NCBI GenBank assembly: GCA_933228895.1
Contig: OW121858.1
Location: 32,883,859-32,947,858 of the forward strand
Source of the DNA: Platycnemis pennipes
Taxonomy: Eukaryota > Arthropoda > Insecta > Odonata > Platycnemididae
Reading direction: 5' to 3'
DNA: 64,000 nucleotides
Shown here piece by piece: positions 63,010-64,000 of the stretch. Position 1 is the first letter of the stretch. Each line of letters starts with the position of its first letter. The notes beneath the pieces were generated by a model. It had not been told where the DNA came from, did not search any database, and was given only the letters and a program-made list of their open reading frames with translations. The translations under genes and the position numbers were made by a program.

Positions 63010-64000
63010 GAAAATATATTTTCATCTTCGATCTATTACGCTAATAACAATGAAGTCATGATAATTACCTAAAATCAAAAGATAAATAAGTACTCATTAT
63101 TTAATGCACGTAGAGTTCATTTGGTAGACTCGTATTCGCACACAGACAAGGAAAAAGTGAATGACGTATTGCACATGCGACGACCCCTAACAGACTACTA
63201 ATCAACTAAAAATTAAAATAGGTTTTGTTTGTACGTCAATGCATGAAGTCAGAAACTTGGATTCTTACATCCAATTTCAAAGGAAATCCCCAAGATTTAA
63301 GACAAGGCAATACTGTACACTGAAGATGAAGAATGATTCTCATTTCTTAACTCCCTCACGACATACCTCTTTGAGAAACTTTTGAAAAGGCACTACTACT
63401 CCAGGAACTGCGAACAATATATACCTATCGCTTTTTTACCGCAGGAAGAGGAATTTACAGCAGATAACCGACAGCGTGCGTTTACTAATCATTCAGTGAT
63501 CTTCCTCGTCGACTTATATTACGTGATATTCTAACAAATCTGAACAATACTTAAATTTCTGACTTGGTAATCCCATTGATACTTATGCAGGTAAACGTAG
63601 TATACGAAATCGCACACACAACATTCAGAGATAAGAAAACTGACATGTTACTTACGTGCTCTGAAATATTTGTGTGAATGATAAATCGATCTCCTAGAGT
63701 TTTCAGCAAGGCGGATATCCCATGTAAACCGCTCAAACTGCAATTACATGCTTCAATAAACAATTGTCCAAAGAATGAAGAAGAATTTATCGAAGTAGTC
63801 ACTATAATTCACTACTTTCGGAACCTTTCGAGCCCTTGCCCAAATCCTTCCAAATTCATTTGGAAGCAAATGCAGATCATATTAAATAAAAATGACTTCG
63901 TATGATGAATTACAATTACCTGGTTACAAATGCCCATAAAAAAGTAAATTTTTTAAGTAACTAGTAACATTTTTATACAGTTAAATGCTTATGAATATAG
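63010..64000. repeat. Diverged direct duplication, copy 2 (partner 53.77 kb), cut by window end
   Basis: Collinear with 53770-55010, with deletions relative to it. Continues beyond the window. Confidence 0.7.

Overview
This window looks like intergenic and genic DNA of a repeat-rich arthropod, most likely an insect. Genes are split by introns with GT/AG borders. There are no bacterial-style operons, and the mobile elements are the usual insect mix: I-type LINEs with RNase H, BEL/Pao, piggyBac, Helitron, P/THAP-like, pogo/Tigger-like, hAT-like MITEs, tRNA-derived SINEs and a Polinton-type polymerase relic. I cannot name the species. All calls come from reading the sequence and the translated frames; no database search was run.

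1-7.4 kb: a 36-bp minisatellite at the window edge and a second array of it, two 5'-truncated LINE copies, an LTR-like block, a decayed Polinton-type DNA polymerase B on the minus strand, a 610-bp AT-rich palindromic element and a palindromic minisatellite.

7.4-23.7 kb: a minus-strand BEN-domain gene. I can place eight exons, four start-side exons at 23.7-22.8 kb, two middle exons, and two BEN exons at 8.06-7.48 kb. Its largest intron holds a piggyBac relic. One piggyBac terminus carries a 1.48-kb insertion, and its transposase start codon lies in the target-site duplication of an intact 5.65-kb I-type LINE. The intron also holds a Helitron relic, and another intron holds an 829-bp MITE.

24.6-43.7 kb: a plus-strand gene related to Tnp2 (Transposase_21) transposases lies head to head with the BEN gene. 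It has been broken three times: a second LINE sits in codon 12/13, a second copy of the 829-bp MITE sits in an acidic exon, and a BEL/Pao element sits in the transposase domain. The BEL 3' LTR is itself split by a 3.7-kb THAP/P-like element with an 8-bp duplication, and that element carries a Tigger relic, a hAT-like MITE and a Penelope-like hairpin. Most boundaries can be fixed to the base from target duplications and reading frame.

43.7-51.4 kb: a second palindromic minisatellite, a degenerate THAP pseudogene, many 3' ends of a second LINE family, and a tRNA-derived SINE whose tail resembles the tail of the I-type LINE.

51.4-64 kb: two SINE copies and diverged direct duplications flank one intact single-exon gene. 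That gene encodes a 462-residue protein with an ankyrin-like N-terminus, a coiled coil and an unrecognised C-terminal domain. A TATA/CCAAT promoter and a spliced 5' UTR lie upstream. It is the best candidate for a functional host gene here and probably belongs to a tandemly duplicated locus.
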